Below, piece by piece: positions 8,295 through 16,447 of a stretch of 64,000 nt of DNA. The position numbers were made by a program, and so were the translations under genes. The notes beneath the pieces were generated by a model. It was not told where the DNA came from, did no database searches, and was given only the letters and a program-made list of their open reading frames with translations. The first letter of the stretch is position 1. Each line of letters begins with the position of its first letter. Origin of the DNA: Acidobacteriota bacterium (GTDB lineage: Bacteria; Acidobacteriota; Blastocatellia; RBC074); contig JAEUQO010000202.1 in assembly GCA_016789605.1 (NCBI GenBank), forward strand, positions 1-64,000. Reading direction: 5' to 3'.

Positions 8295-9305
8295 TCAGTC
8301 TTCGGTAAAGCGGTTGGGGCCGACGTGTCCGACCATCATTTCGATTTTCTGTTCGGTGCTACCGCGATAGAACGTGATCTGCACTTTGTTGCGCGGTTTG
8401 ACGGCTTTGATGCGGCGCGCCAATTCGTTGGGCGTGCGAACGGCGTGACCGTCCACCTCGACAATCACATCGCCCGGACGCAAGCCGAACAAATCCGCCG
8501 GTCCGTTGTCGTTGACGCGTTCGATTTCGACGCCGCGCCGTTTGGTGCCCGGCACACAGCAACGGCGGGTGGTTTCGCCGATGCCCAAAAATCCCTGATC
8601 GCGCGGGTCTACCGGTTCCAACCAGGGCGCGACCGCCGGATCGCCGACTTTGATTTGCGCGCTGATGGTTTCTCCGTCGCGATGCACCTTGACCGGGACT
8701 TCCGTGCCGGATTTCAGCGAATTGAGAATGCGATCCAGATCACGCGCATCGCTGACTGGTTGGCCGTTCAGTTCGGTGATGACATCGCCCGCTTCGATTT
8801 TGGCTTGTGCGGCGGGGCCGTCGTCGCTGACCAGTTGATTGACGAAAACGCCGCGAATGTCTTCATAGCCCGCTTCGGAAAGCCGCGACGCCATCACGCC
8901 CAACGCGTTTTGAATGCTTTTGTCAGGTGCGCGGCGCACGTTTTCGCCGCTGGCGATGCGGTTATGAATTCTGCGATTGCGTGAAATGGTGATCCCGGCG
9001 ACTGAAAACGCGAAAAACAAAATGACGAAAACCGTCAGCCAGACGAATTTGCGGCCAAAGAGCGTTTTGAGCAGCGACGGTTTGTAAGGAGGCGTCAGCG
9101 GTTGCGCCGTGGGGTAAACGGATTGCGGTGGCGCATACAGCGAAGCGTTCGGGGTGGACAACGGCCCGGTCGGACGCGGTGCGTGCGGATCAAACCGCCG
9201 GGTGTCATCCATTTCTGTGACAGAAACTTGCAGCGCCGCGCCGCAGTTTCGGCAAAATCGCGCCCATCCTTGAGTTTCGGTGTTACACGCTGGGCAGCTA
9301 GTCAT
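8295..9305 (-). CDS. Zinc-ribbon membrane protein with two PDZ domains
   Basis: A 336-residue protein with an N-terminal zinc ribbon (Cys4, Cys7, Cys18, Cys21), a Pro-rich linker (about 40-80), one membrane helix (about 87-106) and then two PDZ domains (about 138-222 and 238-325). Each PDZ has the loop and GDVI-type strand (IEAGDVITELNG and LRPGDVIVEVDG). No protease triad is present, so it is a PDZ-only adaptor rather than a DegP/HtrA enzyme. PDZ domains are predicted outside the membrane and the ribbon inside. The ATG at 9305 is preceded by AGGAG at 6-7 nt. The gene lies 49 nt upstream of the helicase gene on the same strand, but a functional link is not evident. Confidence 0.8.
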   Translation of the reverse strand: MTSCPACNTETQGWARFCRNCGAALQVSVTEMDDTRRFDPHAPRPTGPLSTPNASLYAPPQSVYPTAQPLTPPYKPSLLKTLFGRKFVWLTVFVILFFAFSVAGITISRNRRIHNRIASGENVRRAPDKSIQNALGVMASRLSEAGYEDIRGVFVNQLVSDDGPAAQAKIEAGDVITELNGQPVSDARDLDRILNSLKSGTEVPVKVHRDGETISAQIKVGDPAVAPWLEPVDPRDQGFLGIGETTRRCCVPGTKRRGVEIERVNDNGPADLFGLRPGDVIVEVDGHAVRTPNELARRIKAVKPRNKVQITFYRGSTEQKIEMMVGHVGPNRFTED

Positions 9306-9364
9306 AACGTCTCCTGATTGTTTACGGGATGTATGCGAACCGCTTCCCCATACGAGAAGGGGGA

Positions 9365-9400
9365 GGCGTTTGTTCAACGCCGGGGAAAATATGCCCCGGC
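9365..9400. repeat. Two overlapping hairpins, REP-like
   Basis: Two adjacent perfect stems occupy the intergenic gap between the beta-lactamase-like gene and the PDZ gene. The first is GGCGTT/AACGCC (9365-9370 with 9376-9381). The second is GCCGGGG/CCCCGGC (9379-9385 with 9394-9400, 8-nt A/T-rich loop). They share three bases. The core CCGGG...CCCGG recurs at 16214-16233 and 26119-26133, so this may be a palindromic intergenic repeat. It lies downstream of the hydrolase stop and could also act as a terminator. Confidence 0.45.
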
Positions 9401-9461
9401 CTGCCCTGCGCAAGCAAGCTGTCTGCTCAGAAGGTGGTGATTCTTTGTCGTTTGAGGTGAG

Positions 9462-10973
9462 TTACGGCGTGGCGCGCAGTTTCTTGAGCGCTTCGGCGCT
9501 GCCGGTGTTGTTGGGATCAAGCGCAACTGCCCGCTCATAGTTTTTGATCGCTTGCGCCTTGTCGCCGCTGATCGCATAGGCTTCGCCCAAGCTGTCATAC
9601 ACATTGGACGATTGCGGAAAATCCGCGACATTTTGCTGGAAAACGGCGATGGCGTCTTTGACGCGTTGATGAACATTGAGCAGTTCGTATCCCAAACTGT
9701 TCATCTGGTCTTCGGGGATGGCATTGGCTGGTTGCTCTTTGCGTTGTTGGCGGTATTCGTTGAGGGCGGCCTCTGCGCCCTGGGCAAGAATGTTTTTGAG
9801 CAGACGGCGTGGCGGCGAATTGTAGGATTCGTAATTGAGCCAGGTGAGCGCTGGTTGTTCGCCGCCCACGGTGGCCGCGACGATTTCGCGTGCGATGGAT
9901 AAGCCGCGCGCGCTGTTGGCAAAAAAGACGACTCCCAGTTTCTGTTTCTCAAACGCGACGACATAAGCTTTGCAATTGCCATTGTCGCCCCAATGCCAGA
10001 ACGACACGCCGTCTTTGGTCGTTTGCAAGCCCCAGCCCAAGCCCCAACTGACATCCGGCACCGGTTGCGCATTCGGACGGAAAAGAGAATTGGCTCCGCC
10101 TGCCAGCACATTGCCTTGTGAGGTGAGCATCAATTGGCGGGTGGCTGGTTTCAGGCCTCTGCCTTGCAAGATCGCCGCGACGAACAACCCGAAATCCTGT
10201 GCCGTGGTGTGCAAACTGGCTGCCGCATTGGCGCTGCCTTGTCGGTTTTGTCCGGTGACTTTGCCGCTGGCATCGTGACGAAATGTCTTTTGCGTGTCGT
10301 AGCTGTTTTGCCAGATATAACTGCTGTTGGTCATTCCCAGCGGCGTAAAAACTGTCGCCTTCATGAAGTCATTGAAGGATTGTCCGGTGACGTGTTCGAT
10401 GACTTTGGCCAGATAAACAAATCCTTCGCCGGAATAGCTGTAACGTTGGCCGGGCGTGAAAAAAATCTTCAGTGCGCCGTTGCGCCAGTTGGGAAAACCC
10501 GTGCGATGACTGAGCACGTGACGCGCGGTAATCTGGCCAATGCGTGCATCGTCGGCAACGTCATAATTGCCGGGCAGGTATTTGTTCAGCGGCGTGTCGA
10601 GATCGAATTTGCCCGCATCCACCAATTTCAGCACTGCATACGCAAACACAGGTTTGCTCAAACTGGCGGCTTCAAACACGGTTGTGTCGGTGACCGGTTC
10701 TTGCGTCTGTGCGTTTTTTACGCCGTAACCGTGTTGCCAGACCAGCTTGCCGTCGCGCACCAATGCGATGGACAAGCCGGGAATCTGGGCTTCTTTCATC
10801 AACGGCGGCAGCATGGTTTCCAGACGCGCAGCGATTTCCGCCGGTTTGGCTTTGGTTTGCACTGGCACTGACTGTCCGCGCGTTTGTGCCGTGTTCACAA
10901 CCACAAACAGCAATCCGGCAAGCAACAAAAGCAAGTTGGCGCGTGGTTTCACTGGTTTCCCCATTTTATTCAT
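9462..10973 (-). CDS. Secreted serine hydrolase (beta-lactamase/CubicO family) with C-terminal TPR repeats
   Basis: A 503-residue protein. An N-terminal signal or anchor helix (about residues 13-29, LLLLLAGLLFVVV) precedes a class C beta-lactamase/D-peptidase fold with the catalytic SxxK motif Ser104-Lys107 (ASLSK), a YSYSGEGF segment supplying the Tyr, and the C-terminal HWGDNG box in place of KTG. After about residue 400 come TPR-like helices (SLGEAYAISGDKAQAIKNYERA). Such proteins are usually periplasmic esterases or peptidases; resistance is not implied. The ATG at 10973 overlaps the permease stop by 8 nt, and a second ATG at 10964 starts just after that stop. The gene is therefore probably translated together with the upstream permease. 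Confidence 0.84.
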   Translation of the reverse strand: MNKMGKPVKPRANLLLLLAGLLFVVVNTAQTRGQSVPVQTKAKPAEIAARLETMLPPLMKEAQIPGLSIALVRDGKLVWQHGYGVKNAQTQEPVTDTTVFEAASLSKPVFAYAVLKLVDAGKFDLDTPLNKYLPGNYDVADDARIGQITARHVLSHRTGFPNWRNGALKIFFTPGQRYSYSGEGFVYLAKVIEHVTGQSFNDFMKATVFTPLGMTNSSYIWQNSYDTQKTFRHDASGKVTGQNRQGSANAAASLHTTAQDFGLFVAAILQGRGLKPATRQLMLTSQGNVLAGGANSLFRPNAQPVPDVSWGLGWGLQTTKDGVSFWHWGDNGNCKAYVVAFEKQKLGVVFFANSARGLSIAREIVAATVGGEQPALTWLNYESYNSPPRRLLKNILAQGAEAALNEYRQQRKEQPANAIPEDQMNSLGYELLNVHQRVKDAIAVFQQNVADFPQSSNVYDSLGEAYAISGDKAQAIKNYERAVALDPNNTGSAEALKKLRATP

Positions 10974-13398
10974 ACCGTAATGCCGAAATCGGATTGGCTT
11001 TGGTGGCGCGATACGCCGGAATGAAACAGGCCAGCAGCGCGACCACCGCGAGCAATACGGCGACGCCTGCAAACGTGCTGACATCCGTTGTGCTGACTTC
11101 AAACAGCAAACTGCGCAACCAGCGTGTGACCAGCAACGCCGTCAGCAACCCGGCTCCCAGACCAATGGCGATCAGTTTTGTGCCTTGGCCCAGAATCAGC
11201 GTCAGCACATCGCGCCGTTGTGCGCCCAGCGCCATGCGAATGCCGATTTCCTGTGTGCGTTGGGCGACAGCGTATGACATCACACCGTAAATGCCGACCA
11301 TTGCCAGCGCGACGGCGACGCCGGCAAACACCAGCAACAACGTGGCCATAAATCGTTGCGGCGCAACCGAACGCGCCACCGCAGTCGCCAGCAACTGTTC
11401 CCGGCGAATGGGTTGATTCGGGTCAACGGCGGTGACCGCGTTGCGCAAACTGTTGATCAAGGTTTCTGCCGGAATTGCGCCGCGCGCGACAAGCACCATG
11501 CCCGCGCTGGGAACTTGCGCCGCCGGAATATAGACTTCCGGGTTGAAATCATCGTTCAGCGCCAGCAGCTTGACGTTGCCGATGACGCCGATGATCTCGC
11601 GCGAAACCGGTTTGCCATAAAGCTTGTCTTCTTCTGGCGTGCCCAGCGTCAGGTGTTTGCCGATCGGATTTTCGCCCGGCCAATACAATTGCGCCGCGCG
11701 TTCGTTGATGATGACCACGCCAGGACGGGTGCGGTCGTCGGCTTCGGTGAAATCGCGGCCTGCGCGCAAGGGAATGCCCAGCGTGGCAAAATAGCCGGGG
11801 AAAATTTCGTGATTATCGGCCACGGGTTGGTCTTCGTTGGGGCCGCGTGTGCGCCCGTCAATATCAAACGAAGTCGCGCCGCGTGAATTGTTGAACGGCA
11901 GATTGGTCGCTGACGATGCGGATTGCACGCCGGGAATTGCGCGTATGTTTTCCACCGCACGGCGGAAAAATTCTGCCTGTTGCCATTCGTCCGCATACCG
12001 TGCACGCGGCAAGCTGACTTGCGCGGTGACGACATTTTCCGTCTGAAAGCCCGGATTCACTTCGAGCAGCTTCCAGAAACTTTTGAGCAGCAAGCCTGAC
12101 ACGACCAGCAACAGCAACGAGAATCCGATTTCGGCCACAATCAAACCACTGCGAATCAATTTGAGGTTGCTTGCGCCCGACGCCGTACGGCTGTTTTCGC
12201 GCAGCGCCTGGTTCAGATCGGTTTTGGTTGCTTGCAGCGCGGGCACCAAGCCAAAAATGACGCCGGTCAACACCGACATGCCAAACGTAAAGGCAATGAC
12301 CACGCCGTCAATCGTGACAGTTTTGGAGTTGGGTAGCGCATCTGGATAAATGCTGAACATTGCGCTGATGCCGTAACTGGCCAGCAGAATGCCCAGCACG
12401 CCGCCCAGCAAACCGAGCAAGACGCTTTCGGTCAGCAGCAAACGAATCAGACTCCAACGGGATGCGCCAAGCGCCGTGCGCAAGGCGATTTCCTTCCAAC
12501 GAACGGTTGCGCGACCCAGCACCAGATTGGCGACGTTGACACACGCAATCAGCAGCACCAACACCACCGCGCCAAACAGCACCTTCAACGGTTTTTCGAT
12601 TTCGCCGACCAGTTCAGTGCGCAGCGGCATTACGTTGAAAGCGAGTTCGCGCATCGAGCTGGCGTTTTCGCGCACGATTTGTTGCGCGATGTTGTTGGTT
12701 TCTGCCTGGGCTTGCGCTTGGGTGACGCCCGGTTTCAAACGCGCGACGCTTTGCAAAAACGAAGTGCCGCGCTGGTATTTCGACAAATCCAGCGCGAGCG
12801 GCACCCAGATTTCGATGTTGGGGGCGGGAAAGGCAAACTCCGCCGGCATCACACCGACGATGGTGAATGGTTCCTGGTTGAGTTGAATCGTTTGTCCGAG
12901 GATGTTGGGGGTACCCGCAAATTGGCGTTGCCATAATCCGAAGCTGATGACGGCGACACGATTCTTTCCGGGCGCGTCTTCTTCTTCAGTGAAAACGCGG
13001 CCCAGCACCGGCGTAGAACCAATCGTACGGCCAAAATCACTGGACGCCATAATGCCGCTCAACGATTGCGGCTGCCCGCTGCCGGTCAAGGCAAAGCTGG
13101 TATAGCGAAAGGCAAAATACGAGGCGAAGCTCTGGCTGCGCTGACGCAAATCGGTGAAGTTGTGCGGCGACAAGGAAGAGCGTTCGTCGGGGCGTTCCGG
13201 GTCGGCATTCCAGATGTACATCAATTGCTCGGCCTGGGGATAGGGCAACGCGCGTAAGAGCATCGCATTGACCACACTAAATACCGCCGTGTTTGCGCCG
13301 ATGCCCAGACTCAACGTCAAAATCGCAATCAGCGCGTAGCCCGGATTTTTCCATAGCGCTTTGCCCGCAAAGCGCAAATCTCGCAACAAACTTTCCAT
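10966..13398 (-). CDS. ABC transporter permease, acidobacterial duplicated type (MacB/FtsX-like)
   Basis: An 810-residue membrane protein made of two MacB-like halves, each with a periplasmic core domain followed by an FtsX permease domain. The N-terminus MESLLRDLRFAGKALWKNPG and the first membrane helix with GIGANTAVFS are diagnostic. Further helices lie about residues 280-400, and four final helices include VALAMVGIYGVMSYAVAQRTQEIGIRMALG-type sequence near residue 700. No ATPase gene is adjacent, as is usual for these orphan permeases. The ATG at 13398 is preferred; a GTG at 13404 is closer to the AAGGA site and cannot be excluded. The substrate is unknown; relatives of MacB export peptides, lipoproteins or lipids. 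Confidence 0.9.
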   Translation of the reverse strand: MESLLRDLRFAGKALWKNPGYALIAILTLSLGIGANTAVFSVVNAMLLRALPYPQAEQLMYIWNADPERPDERSSLSPHNFTDLRQRSQSFASYFAFRYTSFALTGSGQPQSLSGIMASSDFGRTIGSTPVLGRVFTEEEDAPGKNRVAVISFGLWQRQFAGTPNILGQTIQLNQEPFTIVGVMPAEFAFPAPNIEIWVPLALDLSKYQRGTSFLQSVARLKPGVTQAQAQAETNNIAQQIVRENASSMRELAFNVMPLRTELVGEIEKPLKVLFGAVVLVLLIACVNVANLVLGRATVRWKEIALRTALGASRWSLIRLLLTESVLLGLLGGVLGILLASYGISAMFSIYPDALPNSKTVTIDGVVIAFTFGMSVLTGVIFGLVPALQATKTDLNQALRENSRTASGASNLKLIRSGLIVAEIGFSLLLLVVSGLLLKSFWKLLEVNPGFQTENVVTAQVSLPRARYADEWQQAEFFRRAVENIRAIPGVQSASSATNLPFNNSRGATSFDIDGRTRGPNEDQPVADNHEIFPGYFATLGIPLRAGRDFTEADDRTRPGVVIINERAAQLYWPGENPIGKHLTLGTPEEDKLYGKPVSREIIGVIGNVKLLALNDDFNPEVYIPAAQVPSAGMVLVARGAIPAETLINSLRNAVTAVDPNQPIRREQLLATAVARSVAPQRFMATLLLVFAGVAVALAMVGIYGVMSYAVAQRTQEIGIRMALGAQRRDVLTLILGQGTKLIAIGLGAGLLTALLVTRWLRSLLFEVSTTDVSTFAGVAVLLAVVALLACFIPAYRATKANPISALRYE

Positions 13399-13444
13399 CG
13401 TCACAATCCTTCTGAAAATGTTGATTGTTTTGTCTTTGGTCTAA

Positions 13445-13524
13445 ATCAGAACACGCGACATTGATATACGACAAAGTCAGGACGCCAATATTCATCGGAA
13501 TGTTTCAGCGTCGCGGGTTCTGAT
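13445..13524 (-). terminator. Long-loop inverted repeat downstream of permease gene
   Basis: A 15-bp inverted repeat with one mismatch (arms 13445-13459 and 13510-13524, loop 50 nt) starts about 27 nt past the stop of the leftward permease gene at 13552. No strong U-tract follows. It may be a terminator or mRNA 3'-end structure of the same kind as those at 19805 and 26045. Confidence 0.4.
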
Positions 13525-13551
13525 GACGGCTGTTACGATTTAGCCAGTGCG

Positions 13552-15999
13552 CTAGTCATGTCGCAGGGCCAGCATGGGATCAACGCGCATCGCACGGCGC
13601 GCCGGAACATAACAGGCCAGTAAGGAGACCAGGATCAACAACGTCGAGACACCGGTGAACGTCAGGACGTCCATCGCGCTGACGCCGTAGAGCAAACTGG
13701 ACATCAATCGTGTGCCCGCCAGAGCGATGGCCAGACCGATGCCGACGCCCAGCGCCGTCAACGTCAATCCGTGCCCGATGATCAAGCGGAAGACGCTGCC
13801 TGCGCCTGCGCCCAACGCCATGCGAATGCCGATTTCGCGCGTGCGTTGCGTGACGGCAAACGACATCACACCAAAGATTCCGATTGCCGCCAGCAACAAT
13901 GCCAACAGCCCGAAGCTGCCCAGCAACGTGGCCGCTACACGCGCGGGGAACAAGGGCGTTTTCATGTGCTCGGTCATCGTTTTGACGTTGTAAACCGGCA
14001 GGTTGGCGTCCAGTTGTTGGAATTCGTGACGAATGGCCGTTAGTACGCTTTGTTCATCACCCGCAGTGCGCACCACCATCGTCAGAAAGCTGCCGTCTTT
14101 CGGGCGCAGATTGACGAACGTCATCGGCGTTGGGTCTTCTCCCAAACTCCAATATTTGCCGTTTTGCACGATGCCGACGATTTCAAACCACGGACCTTCC
14201 GCGCCTTCAAAACTGAAGCGTTTGCCCACAGCTGATTCATTGGGCCAGAACCGCCGCGCAAAGGTTTCGTTGACGATGGACGTGCGCGGGCGGTTTTCGC
14301 CGTCCTGGTCGTCGAAATCGCGCCCTTGCAGCAAGCGCGCACCCAACGCAGGCAAAAATCCCGGCGACGCCGAAGACACCATGGAAATCGGCGCGTTGGC
14401 TCCGCGTTCCGCCGGACGACCTTCGACGTAAATCGAGTTTTGGTTGATGTTCATGCTGAGCGGCAGGAAATCTGTCAGTCCGGCTTGTTGCACGCCTGGC
14501 AAGGCGCGCACGCGATCCAGCAATTGTTGTTTGAATTGTTTGGCGCGTGCGCCGTCGTAACCTTGCAACGCCAGATCAAATGACATTTCAATGGCGTTTT
14601 GTGGCACAAAGCCGGGGTTGAGCAATTGCGCGCGCTGCAATCCGCGCAGCACCAGACCCGCGCACACCAGCAAGACCAACGACAGCGACATCTGCAACAC
14701 GACCAACCCGCTGCGCAACCACGAACGGCGATAGCCGCCCACCGACGTTTCGTCTTTCAGGGCGGGCACAAGTTCCGGCTTGGTGGCCTGTAACGCGGGC
14801 AGCAACCCGAACACGACGCCGGTCACCAGCGAGGCCAGTCCCGTAAAGAGCAACACGCGATAATCAATGTGCAAATCCGTCGCCAGCGGAATATCCATCG
14901 GCGGTTTGAAAGCCATCATCGCATCTACCAGCCAGTAGGCCAGCAACAATCCCAACACGCCGCCCAAACCGGCAAGCAAAACGCTTTCGGTCAGCAACTG
15001 CCGAATCAACCGAACGCGACTAGCGCCGATGGCCAGACGAATCGCGATTTCCTTGCGCCGCTCAGTCGCACGCGCCAGCAACAGGTTGGCCAGATTCGTG
15101 CACGCCAGCAACAGCACCAGTCCGACAATCGCCATCAGCACTCCGGCAAATTGCAATGTCGGCCCGCGCAAAAACGATCCGAACAACCCCGCCGGAGACA
15201 GGTTGATCGTTTTGTTTTCGTTTTGGTTGGGGAATTCCGCTGCCAACTGTGCGGCAATGCCTTTCAGGGCCGCTTCGGCTTGCGCAACGCTGACGCCCGG
15301 TTTCAGGCGTCCCTGGACAAAGATGTTTTCGCTGTCGCGGCTTTCCAGATAATCGTTACTGGGTTCGATTTGCTTCTGCATCATGATCGGAAACCACATT
15401 TCGGTTTGGTAACCGATTTCCGAACCGATGAAGCCTTTGGGCATGACGCCGATCACACTGTAATTGTGTCCGTTGACGATGACGGTTTTGCCGACGATGC
15501 CCGGATCGCCGCCAAAGCGTTTTTGCCAGCAAGCATAGGTGAGCACCGTCACCGGATGTGCGCCCGGCGCTTTGTCGTCTTCCGTGGTAAAGGCGCGCCC
15601 CAGCGCAGCTTGTACGCCCAATACATCGAAATAATTGCCCGACGCCAGATAGCCCCACAGCCGTTCATTGACGCCGTCGTGACTTAAACTCAGCGGCACA
15701 AAGCGATAGGTGATCACCCCGGAAAGGACATCGCTGCTACGGTCGCGGACGTCGCGGTAATTCAGATAGGAAAACGTCGGGAATTCACGGTCGCCTTTGA
15801 CCGAACCGTTGTTAAGAGAAACCAGTTGTTCCGGATTGGCGACCGGCAACGGGCGTAACAACGCTGTATTGACCAAACTGAAAATCGCCGAGTTCGCGCC
15901 AATGCCCAGCGCCAACGAAATGATGGCAATCAGGGAAAAGCCCGGCGTTTTGCGTAACCGGCGCAAACTCACGCGCACATCTTGTAACAAGGTTTCCAT
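13552..15999 (-). CDS. ABC transporter permease, acidobacterial duplicated type (MacB/FtsX-like)
   Basis: An 815-residue paralogue of the neighbouring permease with the same layout: N-terminal METLLQDVRVSLRRL, first helix with GIGANSAIFS, a MacB-type periplasmic core, a central FtsX block (LLLACTNLANLLLARATERRK), a second periplasmic domain, and a terminal FtsX block containing GIFGVMSFAVTQRTREIGIRMALG-type sequence near residue 710. It begins with a good AGAGGAAG ribosome site. The head-to-tail position before another duplicated permease suggests local duplication and perhaps hetero-dimer formation. No ATP-binding subunit is encoded nearby. Substrate unknown. Confidence 0.9.
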   Translation of the reverse strand: METLLQDVRVSLRRLRKTPGFSLIAIISLALGIGANSAIFSLVNTALLRPLPVANPEQLVSLNNGSVKGDREFPTFSYLNYRDVRDRSSDVLSGVITYRFVPLSLSHDGVNERLWGYLASGNYFDVLGVQAALGRAFTTEDDKAPGAHPVTVLTYACWQKRFGGDPGIVGKTVIVNGHNYSVIGVMPKGFIGSEIGYQTEMWFPIMMQKQIEPSNDYLESRDSENIFVQGRLKPGVSVAQAEAALKGIAAQLAAEFPNQNENKTINLSPAGLFGSFLRGPTLQFAGVLMAIVGLVLLLACTNLANLLLARATERRKEIAIRLAIGASRVRLIRQLLTESVLLAGLGGVLGLLLAYWLVDAMMAFKPPMDIPLATDLHIDYRVLLFTGLASLVTGVVFGLLPALQATKPELVPALKDETSVGGYRRSWLRSGLVVLQMSLSLVLLVCAGLVLRGLQRAQLLNPGFVPQNAIEMSFDLALQGYDGARAKQFKQQLLDRVRALPGVQQAGLTDFLPLSMNINQNSIYVEGRPAERGANAPISMVSSASPGFLPALGARLLQGRDFDDQDGENRPRTSIVNETFARRFWPNESAVGKRFSFEGAEGPWFEIVGIVQNGKYWSLGEDPTPMTFVNLRPKDGSFLTMVVRTAGDEQSVLTAIRHEFQQLDANLPVYNVKTMTEHMKTPLFPARVAATLLGSFGLLALLLAAIGIFGVMSFAVTQRTREIGIRMALGAGAGSVFRLIIGHGLTLTALGVGIGLAIALAGTRLMSSLLYGVSAMDVLTFTGVSTLLILVSLLACYVPARRAMRVDPMLALRHD

Positions 16000-16447
16000 A
16001 AGACGCTTCCTCTCGTTTTACGCATCGCGATTTCTTTGACCCACTTCATACGCACAAAGTGCTAGCGCGGATGGCGTTCTCTCAACTTTGTCTCTAACGA
16101 ACCAGGGCAAGTAACAACCAAATGTCGTGCCAACTGTGCCGGCAAGGTAACTCTTGGCGTTGTTGGCCTTTTTCAACCTGTGTGTTTAGCGGATTTGTAC
16201 GAGCTGTCCGATTCCGGGAATGAGATTTCCCGGAATCGAAACGCCACACCTCGCGGATGGACGTACTGAGGAATTGGTGATGCGTTCCGTTCCGCGCCAC
16301 AAAATATCTTTCCTGTGTTGCCGGGTTTTACGTGGGATTTGCGCTTACATCAGTGACGGTCATTGACGCACAACAACAGGTTGGTGCGCGGTTTTATGTA
16401 ACAAGAATTTCCAAGTTTGTTCTCAGCCACTGTAAGGGGATACCGCC
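16000..16447. promoter_or_regulatory. Divergent intergenic region between permease and peptidase genes
   Basis: A 448-bp region between divergent genes. It holds the strong palindrome at 16209-16238 and, just before 16448, the AAGGGG ribosome site of the peptidase gene. No gene-length open frame with good start signals or protein-like composition was found, and no RNA gene was recognised. Confidence 0.4.
16209..16238. repeat. Perfect 12-bp palindrome with 6-nt spacer, possible operator
   Basis: Arms 16209-16220 and 16227-16238 are perfectly complementary (CGATTCCGGGAA and its reverse complement), with spacer TGAGAT. Neither side is followed by a T-run, and the element sits between two divergent genes, where a terminator is not needed. 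An operator for a dimeric regulator, or a palindromic intergenic repeat, are the main options. Confidence 0.45.

Noticed and set aside
9462..10973. Beta-lactamase resistance gene
   Set aside because: SxxK is present, but the C-terminal KTG box is HWG-like and TPRs follow; this is the CubicO/esterase type common in environmental bacteria.
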